Shown: positions 7,453 through 8,112 of the stretch, piece by piece | Numbering within the stretch: position 1 is the stretch's first letter | Layout: each line of letters opens with the position of its first letter | Assembly (NCBI GenBank): GCA_030620915.1 | Contig: JAUXIR010000056.1 | Coordinates: forward strand, 1-8,112 | Origin: Geopsychrobacter sp. | GTDB lineage: Bacteria > Desulfobacterota > Desulfuromonadia > Desulfuromonadales > Geopsychrobacteraceae | Reading direction: 5' to 3' | Length of the DNA stretch: 8,112 nt | The notes under the pieces: model-generated | The model's input: only the letters and a program-made list of their open reading frames with translations | Told to the model about the DNA's origin: nothing | Database searches by the model: none | Position numbers and translations under genes: made by a program

Positions 7453-7863
7453 TCAGAGGTTTTCAAAGGCAACAAGGAGCTCACGAAACCGGTCCGGAAT
7501 CCGGACCGGTTTGCGCTTCTGGTAATCGAAACAGATAACGGGCGTCGTCCCCTCGGCGGTCAAGTCCCCGCCCCTCTCAATCCGGTACTCAAGCTGAAAG
7601 CTCGACCGCTTGATCTCGCTGCAGCGCACGCCGACCTCCAAACGATCATGCAGAAACATTTCGGCGCGAAAGAAGAGATGGGCCTCGGGCAAGATGATGC
7701 CGCAGCCGCCCAGATCGAGTTCAGAGTAGGGCCCAAGCTGGGCCAGATAGCCGATGCGCGCGTCCTGCATGATGCTCAGCACCGCAGAGTTGGCAACATG
7801 TCCACCATAATTAATCTCAGCCACCCGCACCAGATAGGGCATGGCGAAACGAAATTCATTCAT
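7453..7863 (-). CDS. Hotdog-fold acyl-CoA thioesterase (4HBT family)
   Basis: The 136-residue product is a small single-domain protein of the 4-hydroxybenzoyl-CoA thioesterase (4HBT/YbgC/FadM-like) superfamily, which hydrolyses acyl-CoA thioesters in the cytoplasm, usually as tetramers. The recognisable part is the N-terminal strand, turn and long helix: VRVAEINYGGHVANSAVL (12-29) followed by SIMQDARIGYLAQLG (30-44). The central helix ends in the family's typical DARIGYL. A later strand, EAHLFFRAEMFLHDRLEV, matches the family pattern of lining the active site. The acidic residue expected three before GH is Asn18, and the residue after AN is Ser26, so catalysis may use another residue. I chose the ATG at 7863 because AAGGAG lies 8 nt upstream; a TTG at 7887 would add 8 residues but has no comparable site. 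The substrate is unknown. The gene stands alone, divergent from the yceH-like gene. Confidence 0.87.
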   Translation of the reverse strand: MNEFRFAMPYLVRVAEINYGGHVANSAVLSIMQDARIGYLAQLGPYSELDLGGCGIILPEAHLFFRAEMFLHDRLEVGVRCSEIKRSSFQLEYRIERGGDLTAEGTTPVICFDYQKRKPVRIPDRFRELLVAFENL

Positions 7864-7871
7864 CAAGGCAA

Positions 7872-7877
7872 CTCCTT
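7872..7877 (-). promoter_or_regulatory. Ribosome binding site fixing the thioesterase start
   Basis: A perfect AAGGAG on the minus strand lies 8 nt before the ATG at 7863. It supports this start over the in-frame TTG (7887) and GTG (7884) further upstream, which would include the Shine-Dalgarno within the coding region. Confidence 0.8.
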
Positions 7878-7943
7878 GCTTCACCAACTGTCCTTAAGTC
7901 GGCGCGTTAATCTGGCCGAAATGGCGCGGCGCAGACCAAGAAT

Positions 7944-7971
7944 AGTTTAGATTTGTGAAAAAATTTTCCAA
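7944..7971 (-). promoter_or_regulatory. Possible promoter of the thioesterase gene
   Basis: On the minus strand TTGGAA (7966-7971, 4 of 6) is followed by 16 nt and TAAACT (7944-7949, 4 of 6). It lies in an AT-rich island (about 7941-8010) inside the 166-nt divergent intergenic region and would leave a leader of about 75 nt. Its -35 box overlaps the proposed -35 of the opposite-facing promoter. Apart from these promoters and ribosome sites I see no RNA gene or small ORF in this region. Confidence 0.35.
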
Positions 7972-7995
7972 GCTTAGCAGTGAATCCGCTAGAAT
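7965..7995 (+). promoter_or_regulatory. Possible promoter of the yceH-like gene
   Basis: TAGAAT (7990-7995, 5 of 6 matches to TATAAT) lies 34 nt before the GTG start. The best -35 candidate is TTTCCA (7965-7970, 4 of 6) at a long 19-nt spacing, so the -10 is convincing and the -35 weak. Transcription would start near 8002. Confidence 0.4.
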
Positions 7996-8016
7996 TAAAT
8001 CTTCGAATGCCAATCC

Positions 8017-8022
8017 AAGGAG
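8017..8022 (+). promoter_or_regulatory. Ribosome binding site fixing the GTG start of the yceH-like gene
   Basis: A perfect AAGGAG ends 7 nt before the GTG at 8030. An ATG at 8023 is directly adjacent to it and its frame reaches a stop within 11 codons, so GTG is the start. Confidence 0.8.
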
Positions 8023-8029
8023 ATGAATT

Positions 8030-8112
8030 GTGACCCGCACCCTAACTGCTGTTGAAATCCGCGTGCTCGGCTGCCTGGTCGAGAAGGAACTGGCGACGCC
8101 CGAATACTACCC
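8030..8112 (+). CDS. YceH/DUF480 family protein (5' end only, cut by window edge)
   Basis: Only the first 27 complete codons are present. They read MTRTLTAVEIRVLGCLVEKE and continue LATPEYYP. This matches the start of the YceH (DUF480) family, where E. coli YceH has LTALEARVIGCLLEKQ and TTPEQYP. Family members are about 200-220 residues with two winged-helix-like domains, and their biochemical role is not established. The gene starts at GTG with a perfect AAGGAG 7 nt upstream and is transcribed divergently from the thioesterase. The family call rests on this short N-terminal signature alone, but the signature is very characteristic. Confidence 0.88.
   Translation, partial: MTRTLTAVEIRVLGCLVEKELATPEYY

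Noticed and set aside
7369..7950. Plus-strand open frame (193 codons) spanning the lysS spacer and the thioesterase gene
   Set aside because: It covers the thioesterase antisense and runs through the lysS promoter spacer; the minus-strand frame has a perfect Shine-Dalgarno and a recognisable hotdog motif.
1..8112. Mobile element, CRISPR array, defence island or phage genes
   Set aside because: No transposase, integrase, regular repeats or terminal inverted repeats were found; every substantial gene is a conserved housekeeping or envelope gene.

Overview
The window looks like the chromosome of a Gram-negative bacterium, most likely a deltaproteobacterium of the Desulfuromonadales (Geobacter/Desulfuromonas/Pelobacter type). 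The evidence is the gene order lysS - lolC/E - lolD - bamA - skp/ompH - lpxD, which I recall from that group, together with a single LolC/E-type permease and a short five-POTRA BamA. The assignment is from memory of gene order and protein character; no search was run.

Almost all of the window (1-7320) is one tightly packed minus-strand gene cluster, read right to left: lysS (lysyl-tRNA synthetase), a LolC/E-family permease, lolD (ATPase), bamA (outer-membrane protein assembly), skp/ompH (periplasmic chaperone) and lpxD (lipid A biosynthesis), the last running off the left edge. Intergenic gaps inside the cluster are 14, 24, 73, 26 and 14 nt. The 73-nt gap before bamA is the exception. It holds a sigma70-like promoter with a perfect TATAAT and a 17-bp spacer, so bamA-skp-lpxD probably has its own promoter besides read-through from lysS. 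A second likely promoter lies just upstream of lysS.

To the right of lysS (7453-7863, minus strand) is a small hotdog-fold acyl-CoA thioesterase gene, separated from lysS by 132 nt. A 166-nt divergent intergenic region follows. At 8030 a plus-strand gene begins with GTG; its first 27 residues match the YceH/DUF480 family, and the window ends inside it.

Functionally the cluster builds the Gram-negative outer membrane. LolC/E-LolD extracts lipoproteins from the inner membrane, Skp escorts unfolded outer-membrane proteins through the periplasm, BamA folds and inserts them, and LpxD makes the lipid A precursor of LPS. LysS is the housekeeping outlier at the head of the cluster.

I see no mobile element, CRISPR array, tRNA or rRNA, and no convincing new system. 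No stretch over 300 bases lacks a gene. The points worth a second look are modest: the internal promoter, an unusual thioesterase active-site motif, the single Lol permease, and an inverted repeat over the lysS -35 box.
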